NCBI GenBank assembly: GCA_937874515.1
Contig: CALNBV010000058.1
Coordinates: forward strand, 1 to 38,330
Length of the DNA: 38,330 nucleotides
Reading direction: 5' to 3'
DNA from: an uncultured Paenibacillaceae bacterium
Lineage (GTDB): Bacteria; Bacillota; Bacilli; Aneurinibacillales; Aneurinibacillaceae
Part shown: positions 23,835 to 32,705 of the stretch, piece after piece
Layout of the letters: every line of letters starts with the position of its first letter
How positions within the stretch are numbered: position 1 is the stretch's first letter
Notes under the pieces: model-generated
What the model saw: the letters and a program-made list of their open reading frames with translations, nothing else
Told to the model about the DNA's origin: nothing
Databases searched by the model: none
Position numbers and translations under genes: made by a program

Positions 23835-25586
23835 TTGGACGCAATTAAACGATATATGTTGTTTGTAAAGCCCTATTGGAAGTGGATTATTTTAACGATT
23901 ATTGTGGGGATTATTAAGTTTGGCATTCCTTTAGCGATGCCCCTATTGTTGAAATATATAATTGATGATGTCCTACTGGCTAAACTCAGTATGGAGGAAA
24001 AAATTAATTCCCTTACTACCGTCATTATTGGTGTATTTATTTTATTTACTGTTGTCAGAGCACCTATTGAATATTGGAGGCAGTATTTAGCCCAATGGGT
24101 ATCAAATCGGGTTCTGTATGATATTCGAGACAAGACCTATCACCATATTCAGAAATTATCTCTTTCCTATTTTCACAATCATAAGGCAGGAGAAATTATA
24201 TCTCGTGTCATTAATGACGTTGAACAAACAAAGAGTTTTGTTGAAACAGGATTAATGAATGTTTGGTTAGATACCATTACCATTCTTATTGCGTTAGCCT
24301 TTATGTTTACAATGGATTGGAAGTTGACACTGGTATCCATTTGTATGTTTCCCTTTTATGGATTTGCGGTTAAATTCTTTTATTCCCGTTTACGTTCCCT
24401 TACACGGCAACGATCACAGGCCCTAGCTAATTTACAAGCCCATCTTCATGAACGGGTGCAGGGGATTCCTGTCATAAAAGGGTTTGCCTTAGAAGAATAT
24501 GAACAAGAAAAATTTAATGATAAAAACCAGTCTTTTTTAAACAAAGCGGTTGAACATACATCCTGGAATGCTAAAACCCATTCTGTTGTTAATACAGTAA
24601 CGGATATTGCTCCATTACTGGTGATTGCTTTTGCCGGTTATCTAGTGTTGCAGGGGAATTTAACACTGGGAGCGATGGTTGCTTTTTATTCCTATTTAGA
24701 TCGCCTGTACTCTCCATTGCGACGATTGGTAAACTCTTCAACCACACTCACCCAGGCTCTGGCTTCCATGGATCGGTTATTTGAATTCATAGATACAAAA
24801 TATGAAATTGAGGATCAACCCAATGCGAAATCCTTAAAAGATGTGCAAGGGTTTATTGAATTTCAAAATGTTTATTTTCGGTATAAGGATACAGATGATG
24901 AAGTATTAAAGGGGATTAATTTGCGTGTAAACCCTGGAGAAACAGTAGCATTAGTGGGAGTCAGTGGTGGGGGAAAATCCTCCCTCATTAGTTTGCTTCC
25001 CCGATTCTATGATGTCACAAATGGAAAAATTCTTATTGATGGCCAGGATATCAGGGACGTTACCCAAAAAAGCCTTCGTTCAAGAATCGGCCTGGTATTG
25101 CAGGATAATATATTATTTAGCGATTCTGTAAGGATGAATATTTTAATGGGAAATCCAGATGCAACAGATGAAGAAATGATTGCTGCTGCACAGGCTGCCA
25201 ATGCTCATGATTTTATTATGGATTTGCCCAATGGGTATGACACGGAAATTGGGGAAAGAGGGGTTAAATTATCTGGTGGGCAAAAACAGCGGATCGCCAT
25301 AGCACGAGTGTTCTTGAAAGACCCTGAGATTCTTATTCTTGATGAAGCGACTTCCGCTTTAGACCTTGAATCAGAACATTTAATACAACAATCCTTAGAG
25401 CGTCTTGCGGCAAACAGAACCACCTTTATTGTTGCTCACCGTTTATCGACGATTACCCATGCTGATAAAATTATTTTGATTGAGAATGGTCAAATCAAAG
25501 AAGAAGGAACCCATGAACAGCTTATGCTTCGTCAGGGGGACTATTATCGTTTGTTTACGGTACAAAATTTGGAGCCAATAAGTTAA
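23835..25586 (+). CDS. ygaD: ABC transporter with fused permease and ATPase, YgaD-like
   Basis: A 583-residue half-transporter of the MsbA/BmrA type, acting as a homodimer or heterodimer in the membrane. Residues about 15-310 hold six helices. The ATPase follows: Walker A G375-S382 (GVSGGGKS), the signature LSGGQ at 479-483, Walker B ILILDEAT about 499-506 and the switch His in IVAHRLST. Likely a multidrug or lipid exporter, with the substrate unknown. TTG start behind GAGGTG. Place and order match B. subtilis ygaD. Confidence 0.93.
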   Translation: MDAIKRYMLFVKPYWKWIILTIIVGIIKFGIPLAMPLLLKYIIDDVLLAKLSMEEKINSLTTVIIGVFILFTVVRAPIEYWRQYLAQWVSNRVLYDIRDKTYHHIQKLSLSYFHNHKAGEIISRVINDVEQTKSFVETGLMNVWLDTITILIALAFMFTMDWKLTLVSICMFPFYGFAVKFFYSRLRSLTRQRSQALANLQAHLHERVQGIPVIKGFALEEYEQEKFNDKNQSFLNKAVEHTSWNAKTHSVVNTVTDIAPLLVIAFAGYLVLQGNLTLGAMVAFYSYLDRLYSPLRRLVNSSTTLTQALASMDRLFEFIDTKYEIEDQPNAKSLKDVQGFIEFQNVYFRYKDTDDEVLKGINLRVNPGETVALVGVSGGGKSSLISLLPRFYDVTNGKILIDGQDIRDVTQKSLRSRIGLVLQDNILFSDSVRMNILMGNPDATDEEMIAAAQAANAHDFIMDLPNGYDTEIGERGVKLSGGQKQRIAIARVFLKDPEILILDEATSALDLESEHLIQQSLERLAANRTTFIVAHRLSTITHADKIILIENGQIKEEGTHEQLMLRQGDYYRLFTVQNLEPIS

Positions 25587-25592
25587 AAACAG

Positions 25593-25637
25593 AATCACCT
25601 CTTAAGATATGCTAATCCTTAAGAGGTGATTTTTTTT
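25593..25637. terminator. bidirectional intrinsic terminator between ygaD and mtnX
   Basis: A 14-base-pair perfect stem (25593-25606 with 25618-25631), 11-base loop, and a T-run that reaches the mtnX stop codon. Confidence 0.9.
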
Positions 25638-26298
25638 ACATTTCTTTAATTTTCTTTACGACCTTAATGCAATCATGGAAGGTGGTAAAGGAGTCATGGG
25701 GAAGATTGAGTTCCTGGCACTTATCTAAAAGGTATGAGCGGGCAATGGTCCAACTCGCATTTTTTGCCCCTTCCAGGTCTGTGATGCTGTCTCCGATGAC
25801 GATTTTATAATATTTCTCATCATCATAAGAACGAATAATGGATGATTTGCACATGCCACAATCTGCTTTGCAATATTCATCACAAGGATGGGGCCATACT
25901 ATTTTAATCGTATCAGACGTGTCATCGCTCGAGTTACAATAAACATTATCAATTTGATCTATATAAGGTTTAAGAATAGGATCAATAAAAAAGTCAATCC
26001 CGTTGCTTGTCACAAGAAATTGAATGTTTTCTTGCCGGCAAAAAGAAAGGAAGTCAGCAAACCCCTCTCGAATGATTGCTTTATTTACAATAAAGCCCAC
26101 CAGGTCTTCTTTTTGTTCGCTAGGAATTAATTCAAAAAGGGCGCCAAGCCCTTCTCTTAACGACTTTTTTTCATCAAACATTTCTTGCACAATATCTTTC
26201 CATTGAGAGGGAGCGAATTCCCTCATGGCATCAATCACGTTATCTTTTTCAGTGATTGTTCCATCGAAATCACAAAAAATGACGATTTGTTTCTGCAA
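25636..26298 (-). CDS. mtnX: 2-hydroxy-3-keto-5-methylthiopentenyl-1-phosphate phosphatase
   Basis: HAD-type phosphatase of the methionine salvage pathway, acting after MtnW. The nucleophile pair D10/D12 is in FCDFDGTIT, and GDSITDLEGAK is the C-terminal Mg2+ motif. The Cys-rich segment HPCDEYCKADCGMCK matches the equivalent part of B. subtilis MtnX (HSCKGTC...CGCCK). The longest frame begins at 26406, but a TTG at 26298 is placed eight bases behind GGGAGGCG and gives the family length of 220 residues. It stands away from other salvage genes in this window, so its pathway role rests on the family call. Confidence 0.85.
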   Translation of the reverse strand: MQKQIVIFCDFDGTITEKDNVIDAMREFAPSQWKDIVQEMFDEKKSLREGLGALFELIPSEQKEDLVGFIVNKAIIREGFADFLSFCRQENIQFLVTSNGIDFFIDPILKPYIDQIDNVYCNSSDDTSDTIKIVWPHPCDEYCKADCGMCKSSIIRSYDDEKYYKIVIGDSITDLEGAKNASWTIARSYLLDKCQELNLPHDSFTTFHDCIKVVKKIKEM

Positions 26299-26359
26299 CG
26301 TATATACGCCTCCCAGTTTTTCTCTCTTTGAAGAAGTATAAACGATATTTTGGCAAAAA

Positions 26360-26394
26360 GAAAACCCACTCTTCTTAATAGAAAGTAGGTTTTC
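26360..26394 (-). terminator. intrinsic terminator of the glutamate synthase gene
   Basis: An imperfect stem of about 15 pairs (one wobble, one bulge) between 26360-26375 and 26380-26394, followed on the reverse strand by a T-rich run ending in TTTTTGCC. Confidence 0.75.
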
Positions 26395-26413
26395 CTTGTG
26401 TATCATGGTTTTC

Positions 26414-29400
26414 TTATTCAGTAGCGATAGAAGGATCAGCTTGTTCTTTAGTTGGTGTTATCATGATGAAATGTTGCTCAGCGTTATCAAGAAGGACTTG
26501 AATTTCTTTTGCCTTTTCTTCTTGACCTGTTGCTTTTAATTCAGCAATGTATTCTCCAAGGAGATCATTCAAATCTTCTTTTCCCGTATTGTTAAGAGGG
26601 AGGAGAGATACTTTTGCTGCCTTTGCAATCCGGCGTTGAATGGCAGCCAGGTCTAACCCTATTTCTGGAACAAGGCGAAGGTAAACTGTACCCCCTGTCA
26701 TCCCTGAGCACATCCATGGACCTGGGTCACCGAGAACAACAGCACGGCCATTAGTCATATATTCGAAAGCAAAACCTTTAATGTTAGCCCGCGCGCCAAT
26801 TCCCGCCAATTCATCGTTGATTGGTTCAGTAATTTCACCGCCAAAGACGATATCAGCCCCAGAGAGACGAATACAAGCCCGTGCATCTGCATTCCCTTGA
26901 ACAATGAACAATCCTTTTTGTGCACCATAGGCGAAGCTTTTACCTACAGAACCGTTAATGAATTCTCCATTCGCGTTAGGAGACTTCATAATAGCAATGC
27001 GACCACCAAAGCCTGTTTTACCTACGCCGTCCTGAGCGCCACCTTTAACGAGAATGTTAACTCCTTCTGCGTTGAAAGCAGCAAGACCATTACCAGGGAC
27101 ACAACCGTTATCAAAAGTTAGGCGAACTTCAGGAAGATTGATATAGCTTCCATCAAGGTGAGGTTTAACCCTTGCCCCGGAATATCGGCTTCCAAGTACA
27201 CGCTGGTCACTTAATACATTGGTAAAGGTTTCGTTAATAGGTGTAGTAGGCGAAGCGTATGGATCGGTTTCAACAATACTTTCCCCACCTACACCAGCAA
27301 GAACTTTAGATTCGACTTTCACTGGCTCATAGGCAAAGGTTGCATTAGCAAGCATATAGGATAGATCCATTTTTTCTAATCCCCGTGCCTGTTGCATTAA
27401 ATCTGCACGGCCAACAAGATCTTGCAGTTTTACTGCACCCAGTTCAGCAGTTAATTGTCTAACTTCTTCACCCAAGGAGGTAAAGAGGGTTTTCAAGTTT
27501 TCGACGGAACGTTCTAATACCCGCGGAACAAAACGGCGAAGGCCATGTTCTTGTGCTTCTTCTTCAGATTCGATTTGGGTTGCAATACCAACGTGGCAAG
27601 TGTCAAGGTGACAGCCACGGCAAGTGGTACATCCAACAGCAAGCATAGCAAGGGTACCGAATCCAACGCGGTTAGCCCCTAAAAGGATTAATTTCATAAC
27701 ATCAATCCCGCTCTTCACACCACCGTCAGCCCAAATTTCAACCTTATTACGAAGTCCGGCTTCAATAAGGGCAGTATGAGCTGCTTTAACCCCAATTTCA
27801 GCAGGCAGGCCAACGTGTTGGATGGCATGAACGCGAGCTGCACCAGTACCGCCATCAAAACCACTTAATGTAATGTAGTCTGCACCAGCTTTAGCAATTC
27901 CTACAGCAATGGTGCCGATGTTAGGTACAATGGGAACTTTCACGCAAACTTTTGCCTGAGCATTGGCGGTTTTTAATTCCGTAATCATTTGTGCCAGGTC
28001 TTCAATGGAGTAAATATCATGGTTGTTCGATGGTGAAATCAGATCTGAACCAATGGTAGCGTTACGTGCAGCAGCAATTTTCGCTGTAACTTTTTTTCCT
28101 GGTAAGTGTCCGCCTTCGCCAGGTTTTGCCCCTTGCCCAATTTTAATTTCAAGCAAGTTGGTAGAGTTGGCAAGTTCAATGTTAACCCCGAAACGGCCTG
28201 AAGCCACTTGTTGTCCACGGGAATTGGGGTATTTGCCTAACATATCTTTAATTTCTCCGCCCTCACCGTTTAAGCTAATCATGTTTAATTGGTCAGCAGC
28301 TTCTGCATATGCCCGAAAAGGAATTTCATTTTGTGATCCAAAGGACATAGAAGAAATAATAAATGGCAAACTATGATGTTGAATGGAGATATCTACTTTC
28401 TCAACATCTACTGGTTTTGCTACTTTTTTAATATCCATTAAATGGCGAATCGCTACAGGATTTGCTGTTTCTTGATCCTTAAGTTTCGTAGCGTATTCGT
28501 TGTAAGGAAGAACGCCATTGGCAACTTCACTAATAGACTTCCAAATCCTTGGCCATAGATGGAACAATTTTGCTGGTTTTGCTGATCCACTTGCATGATC
28601 TTCATAGCGGGTACGGCTATCTTCTTCAAGGTTTTTGAAGGAAGTGCCTGCATGTTCACTTCCACAGAAGTTTACAATGCCAAGAACGTCTGCAACTTCT
28701 TTGTGAAGCCCAATAGAAGAGAAGAGACGAGCATAACCCCGAAGTTCATGAATCCCAATTGTAGAAATTACTTTCTCAAGCCCTTTATTTAAAGATGTAT
28801 ATAGATTTTCAACGGATTTTGTGCCATCTTTTCCAAACACTGTTGCGAACAACAGGTAAGGTGAAATAGCGTCAGCTCCAAGGCCGATGGCAATCGCCAA
28901 GTCATGTAAGTTGCGAATGGCACCAGAACGAAGCACCAAGCTTGCTTGACGACGAAGACTATTTCCTTTTTCTCCATTGTTTTTCAAGACTGTGTCAAGC
29001 TTTGCAACAACTAAATGAGGATCGATAAAGAATTTATTGTCCTGATGAACAAGGGAGTCATCTAACAGAAGGATGCGGGCGCCTTTTTCAACAGCTTGAA
29101 TAGCATCGTTAGCAATCCGATTAAGAGCTTCTGGAATACTTTCCTTTTCTCCAAAGAACATGGGGATTATACTGGCCTGGCTTTCCTTTGCATAATGCTC
29201 CATTAACTGTTCTAAAGAGAGGGTGTGTAAGTGTTGTGGAAGTTCTTGTGAAGATTTCCCTTCAATTAAAATTGGAGAAGGTAATTCAATAGAATCCTCT
29301 GCTTTACCATTAGGGTAGAAAGCAGGGCGTCCGCCAAGAATTACACGGGTAGAGAAATGTTCGATTTCCCGTTCACGGTCAATGGCAGGGTTAGTAACGA

Positions 29401-30898
29401 CTGCAACACTTTCTTTGATATAGTCAGCAATGTTTTGCCGTTCTTGATTGATGGCAGCCAATGGAGCATCGTGTCCTAAAGAACGTATGGGTTCAGCGCC
29501 ATTTGAAGCCATTTGCTCCGCCATTTGAATATGTTCACGTTCCCAACCAAAGGCTGCATATTGTTGATTTGTTACCTCATCAATATCTTCGTAAGGAACT
29601 TTAGCTGTTTCAAATTGGGTAAACTCCAGGTGTTTGCCGAATCCTTTGAAATCTACACGGTCAGAAGCCAGCTGGTAAACAAGCTCTTGCATTTCATGAT
29701 GAGATAGGACTTTAACAGGATGTCCTGGGTTTAATTGAACCCCAATTTTTTCCCCTGGAGCTAAAGGTTTTGGTTCCCTAACCATTTCATAAACCGGGAT
29801 AACCCCTTGCTCAGAAGAGAAATATAAAGAGGTTTTGCTCTCAACCATCCAAACAGGACGAAGGCCAAGAGCATCTACACCAAATACACACTCATTAGCA
29901 TAGCGGGAAACTATCCCTGCAGGCCCCTGGGCGAAATGTCCCCAGGTTTGGCGGAAATAAGCATATAAATCCTGAAGTTCTGGGCGAAGATTTTTCATTT
30001 CATTAATGATCGGCGGGAAAAGGTTTTCCATAGCTTCGAAAAGGGATAAACCATAACGGTGAATCATATTTTCAATATTACGGTTCATATTTTGGGAGTC
30101 ACTGCCGCCATCAACCAGGTCAACACCAAGCATTTGACCTTCATCTTCCAATTTACGGATAGTGTTAATTTCCCCGTTGTGGCCTAAGATGGTGAAAGGT
30201 TGCACCCGGAAGAAGTTAGAAAGGGTGTTAGTAGAATAACGGTTATGACCAACAGTAACAGATGAAGCGAATTCTGGTTGTTGAATATCCTGGAAGTATT
30301 CTGGCAGAATGTTGGCCGCTCCCATTACTTTATAAGATGCACTGTGATTGCTTAATGAAGCAACATGTACATTGTGTTTCTTTTCAATGGCAATCAATAA
30401 TTCGAAGAGGGCATTCTCGGTTTTTGTACTTCCTTTATAATCACAAGCTAATTGCCAAAAAATCGGTTCATCAGCTCGTCCGTTTTTGCCGAGGACTTCA
30501 CTATTTACTGCTCGAGCTTGTTCAAGTTCAATGATTAAATGGGAATCCGCAAACATCTGACGGATATCATTCATCACATCTTCAGCGCTATGTCCTTTGG
30601 TTGGTACAAAGATGTGAGAGACAGTAAAAGTTGGAGAAAGTGCTAGGTGTGCTGATTTAGATGCAGCTGCTAATTTCTTGGACCAGAGATCACGGGGAAT
30701 ATCTGTTAAAATCCCACAACCATCTCCTTCACCGTCAATAAAACCAGAGCGATGTTCCATTTTTATTAGGGCATCAATTATTTTCCCAATATTATCACGG
30801 CTTGGCTTTCCATCTTTTTCAATTATAGCGACGATCCCACAGCTATCATGTTCTTCCATGAGATGATTTTGGAAAAGGCCGAAATCAACTTTCTTCAT
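26414..30898 (-). CDS. glutamate synthase large subunit
   Basis: Makes two glutamates from glutamine and 2-oxoglutarate. At 1494 residues it contains, in order, a short propeptide and the class II amidotransferase domain with nucleophile C20 (EHDSCGI), the central domain (about 450-730, with PAIDREREI), the FMN and 2-oxoglutarate domain (about 800-1170, with GAKPGEGG-LPGKKVT and DGGTGAA), and the C-terminal GXGXG beta-helix (about 1230-1450). The 3Fe-4S ligands follow C-x5-C-x4-C in CTTCRGCHLDTC, with one additional Cys inside. No small subunit (gltD) gene is adjacent, so the electron donor is open: NADPH via a distant GltD, or ferredoxin. The start is ATG behind an unusual hairpin-containing leader. 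A gltA/gltB homologue; strong identification of the family. Confidence 0.92.
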   Translation of the reverse strand: MKKVDFGLFQNHLMEEHDSCGIVAIIEKDGKPSRDNIGKIIDALIKMEHRSGFIDGEGDGCGILTDIPRDLWSKKLAAASKSAHLALSPTFTVSHIFVPTKGHSAEDVMNDIRQMFADSHLIIELEQARAVNSEVLGKNGRADEPIFWQLACDYKGSTKTENALFELLIAIEKKHNVHVASLSNHSASYKVMGAANILPEYFQDIQQPEFASSVTVGHNRYSTNTLSNFFRVQPFTILGHNGEINTIRKLEDEGQMLGVDLVDGGSDSQNMNRNIENMIHRYGLSLFEAMENLFPPIINEMKNLRPELQDLYAYFRQTWGHFAQGPAGIVSRYANECVFGVDALGLRPVWMVESKTSLYFSSEQGVIPVYEMVREPKPLAPGEKIGVQLNPGHPVKVLSHHEMQELVYQLASDRVDFKGFGKHLEFTQFETAKVPYEDIDEVTNQQYAAFGWEREHIQMAEQMASNGAEPIRSLGHDAPLAAINQERQNIADYIKESVAVVTNPAIDREREIEHFSTRVILGGRPAFYPNGKAEDSIELPSPILIEGKSSQELPQHLHTLSLEQLMEHYAKESQASIIPMFFGEKESIPEALNRIANDAIQAVEKGARILLLDDSLVHQDNKFFIDPHLVVAKLDTVLKNNGEKGNSLRRQASLVLRSGAIRNLHDLAIAIGLGADAISPYLLFATVFGKDGTKSVENLYTSLNKGLEKVISTIGIHELRGYARLFSSIGLHKEVADVLGIVNFCGSEHAGTSFKNLEEDSRTRYEDHASGSAKPAKLFHLWPRIWKSISEVANGVLPYNEYATKLKDQETANPVAIRHLMDIKKVAKPVDVEKVDISIQHHSLPFIISSMSFGSQNEIPFRAYAEAADQLNMISLNGEGGEIKDMLGKYPNSRGQQVASGRFGVNIELANSTNLLEIKIGQGAKPGEGGHLPGKKVTAKIAAARNATIGSDLISPSNNHDIYSIEDLAQMITELKTANAQAKVCVKVPIVPNIGTIAVGIAKAGADYITLSGFDGGTGAARVHAIQHVGLPAEIGVKAAHTALIEAGLRNKVEIWADGGVKSGIDVMKLILLGANRVGFGTLAMLAVGCTTCRGCHLDTCHVGIATQIESEEEAQEHGLRRFVPRVLERSVENLKTLFTSLGEEVRQLTAELGAVKLQDLVGRADLMQQARGLEKMDLSYMLANATFAYEPVKVESKVLAGVGGESIVETDPYASPTTPINETFTNVLSDQRVLGSRYSGARVKPHLDGSYINLPEVRLTFDNGCVPGNGLAAFNAEGVNILVKGGAQDGVGKTGFGGRIAIMKSPNANGEFINGSVGKSFAYGAQKGLFIVQGNADARACIRLSGADIVFGGEITEPINDELAGIGARANIKGFAFEYMTNGRAVVLGDPGPWMCSGMTGGTVYLRLVPEIGLDLAAIQRRIAKAAKVSLLPLNNTGKEDLNDLLGEYIAELKATGQEEKAKEIQVLLDNAEQHFIMITPTKEQADPSIATE

Positions 30899-30931
30899 CG
30901 TATTGGGTCAGTTTGACTGACCTTCACCTCC
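30899..30931 (-). promoter_or_regulatory. ribosome binding site separated from the start codon by a hairpin
   Basis: On the reverse strand GGAGGTG (30925-30931) lies 26 bases before the ATG, too far for normal initiation. Between them GGTCAGT-CAA-ACTGACC (30906-30922) forms a perfect 7-base-pair stem. Folding it leaves nine unpaired bases (2+7), a standard spacing. No other start codon in frame lies in between. Confidence 0.6.
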
Positions 30932-30983
30932 GGTTTTCTTTTTTTGTCATTCTCTCTCATCAAAATCTCTATATAGGGGCAAG

Positions 30984-31027
30984 GAACAAAATCCGAACAA
31001 TTTACTGGATTGATGGGATTTTTGTTC
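30984..31027 (-). other. inverted repeat in the glutamate synthase leader region
   Basis: GAACAAAATCC (30984-30994) and GGATTTTTGTTC (31016-31027) pair over 11 positions with one bulged base and a 21-base loop. It lies in the long gene-free stretch 30899-31271, which otherwise contains the ribosome binding site hairpin, a weak candidate promoter and the hemL terminator. No gene is visible there. Confidence 0.4.
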
Positions 31028-31068
31028 GCTATTGCTTTTGGAAAATTTTGAAAACACAAAATATCAGT

Positions 31069-31098
31069 AGCATACACGATACCATAAAAATGTTGCAA
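31069..31098 (-). promoter_or_regulatory. weak candidate promoter of the glutamate synthase gene
   Basis: On the reverse strand TTGCAA (31093-31098) and TATGCT (31069-31074) are 18 bases apart. It would give a leader of about 160 bases holding both stem-loops noted here. A second candidate (TATATA near 30971) would give a short leader. Confidence 0.25.
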
Positions 31099-31200
31099 AT
31101 TAGATAGAAAGTGACTAAATATTCAATTGTAAAACAAATATAAGTAATTATGTAAAGCATGTTAAGAAAGCTCACATAAATGTTTATATTAAGATAATAA

Positions 31201-31232
31201 AAAAAAGGCATGGATTTATCCATACCTTTTTT
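31201..31232 (-). terminator. intrinsic terminator of hemL
   Basis: A 15-pair stem with one mismatch (31201-31215 with 31218-31232) and a very short loop, with A/T-rich flanks giving U-rich ends on both strands. Confidence 0.75.
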
Positions 31233-31271
31233 AGATGGGTTTATGCTGTTAATTAGATGAATAAAAAATCC

Positions 31272-32564
31272 CTATAAACTCATTTTTATAAATGCCTTTT
31301 CTGCTGCTTCGATTGTTCGGTAAATATCAGCCTCTGTGTGAGCGGTGGTAATAAACCAGGCTTCATATTTTGATGGGGCTAAACAAATGCCTTCTTTAAG
31401 AATATTGCGGAAGAAGGTTGCGAAGGCTTCCCCGTCAGTACCTTTGGCATCCTCGTAATTTTCAATCTGCTGATCCGTGAAATACATAGCTAGAGCGCCT
31501 TTTACACGGTTAATGGTAACGGGGATTCCGGCTTTATTTGCTCCCTTAAGAAGCCCTTGTTCTAATAATGCCCCTAAACGGTCTAACTCTTCATAAACGC
31601 CAGGTTGCTCTAATACTTCCAGGCACGCCATTCCTGTCCGTATAGAAGCGGGGTTTCCAGCATGGGTTCCTGCTTGATAAGCAGGGCCTAATGGAGCAAC
31701 AGTTTCCATGATTTCTTTTCGTCCGCCATAGGCACCGATTGGAAGTCCTCCTCCGATTATTTTTCCAAGGGCAGTTAGGTCGGGAGTAACACCTAATAAA
31801 TTTTGTGCGCCTCCGTACATGAAACGGAACGCTGTTATGACTTCATCATAAATGACAAGAGCGCCTGCTTCGTGGGTTATACGGTTTACTTCTTCCAAGA
31901 AACCTTCTTTTGGGGATACGATGCCGAAATTCCCGACAATGGGTTCAACAAGCACAGCGGCAATTTCGTCACCCCATTTATTTATCGCTTCTTGGTATGT
32001 TTCTAAATTATTATAAGGTACAGTAATCACTTCATTAGCAATGGATTGAGGGATTCCTGCACTGTCAGGTATGCCGAGGGTAGAAGGGCCAGAACCGGCA
32101 GCAACTAAAACAAGGTCAGAATGGCCATGGTAGCATCCGGCAAACTTTATTATTTTATTTCTTCCTGTATAGGCTCTCGCTACTCTTATGGTAGTCATGA
32201 CTGCTTCTGTTCCTGAATTATTAAAACGGATTTTTTCCATGGAAGGGATGGCTTTTTGTATTTTTTGCGCAAACTGGGTTTCCCATGGAGTAGGAGTACC
32301 GTATAATGTTCCGTTTTTAGCGGCTTCTGTAATGGCTTTGGTAACGTGTGGGTGAGCATGTCCTGTAATAATTGGACCATATGCGGCCAGATAATCGATG
32401 TATTGATTTCCATCCACATCCCAAAAATAAGCGCCCTGGGCTCTTTCCATGGTGATGGGCGTCCCACCGCCTACTGCTTTAAAGGAACGGGATGGGCTAT
32501 TTACACCGCCAACAATTACTTCTTGAGCTTCCCTATAATATTGCTCAGATTTACTGATATTCAT
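31272..32564 (-). CDS. hemL: glutamate-1-semialdehyde 2,1-aminomutase
   Basis: Moves the amino group of glutamate-1-semialdehyde to give 5-aminolevulinate for haem and other tetrapyrroles. PLP-dependent class III fold. Cofactor lysine K268 is in ALGKIIGGGLPIGAYGG; GGVNSPSR and FNNSGTEA are typical. Length is 430 residues. ATG behind TAGGAGG. Its place beside ygaD and bcp corresponds to B. subtilis gsaB, the second aminomutase gene of that species outside the main hem operon. Whether a main hemL exists elsewhere cannot be seen. Confidence 0.94.
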   Translation of the reverse strand: MNISKSEQYYREAQEVIVGGVNSPSRSFKAVGGGTPITMERAQGAYFWDVDGNQYIDYLAAYGPIITGHAHPHVTKAITEAAKNGTLYGTPTPWETQFAQKIQKAIPSMEKIRFNNSGTEAVMTTIRVARAYTGRNKIIKFAGCYHGHSDLVLVAAGSGPSTLGIPDSAGIPQSIANEVITVPYNNLETYQEAINKWGDEIAAVLVEPIVGNFGIVSPKEGFLEEVNRITHEAGALVIYDEVITAFRFMYGGAQNLLGVTPDLTALGKIIGGGLPIGAYGGRKEIMETVAPLGPAYQAGTHAGNPASIRTGMACLEVLEQPGVYEELDRLGALLEQGLLKGANKAGIPVTINRVKGALAMYFTDQQIENYEDAKGTDGEAFATFFRNILKEGICLAPSKYEAWFITTAHTEADIYRTIEAAEKAFIKMSL

Positions 32565-32652
32565 TGCAATCCTCCTAATCGATGTAAAGCTACATATTCA
32601 TCTTAAAGATTTTTTTCCTGAAGTTGAAGGAAAATGTTTATAATAGATAAAT

Positions 32653-32696
32653 ACCTTCGGTGAAAGCCATAGAAGGTTATTACTTTTTCACGGAGG
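32653..32696 (+). promoter_or_regulatory. leader with two mutually exclusive stem-loops before the ABC operon
   Basis: ACCTTCGG (32653-32660) pairs with CC and GAAGGT (32667-32677, three bulged bases). Alternatively GTGAAA (32660-32665) pairs with TTTCAC (32686-32691), immediately beside the GGAGG ribosome binding site (32692-32696). A -10 box TATAAT at 32639-32644 would place both in the transcript. Confidence 0.35.
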
Positions 32697-32705
32697 TAAC
32701 AGGTT

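Noticed and set aside
28023..28376. 117-codon open frame antisense to the glutamate synthase gene
   Set aside because: Falls opposite the conserved FMN domain; explained by the codon use of the real gene.
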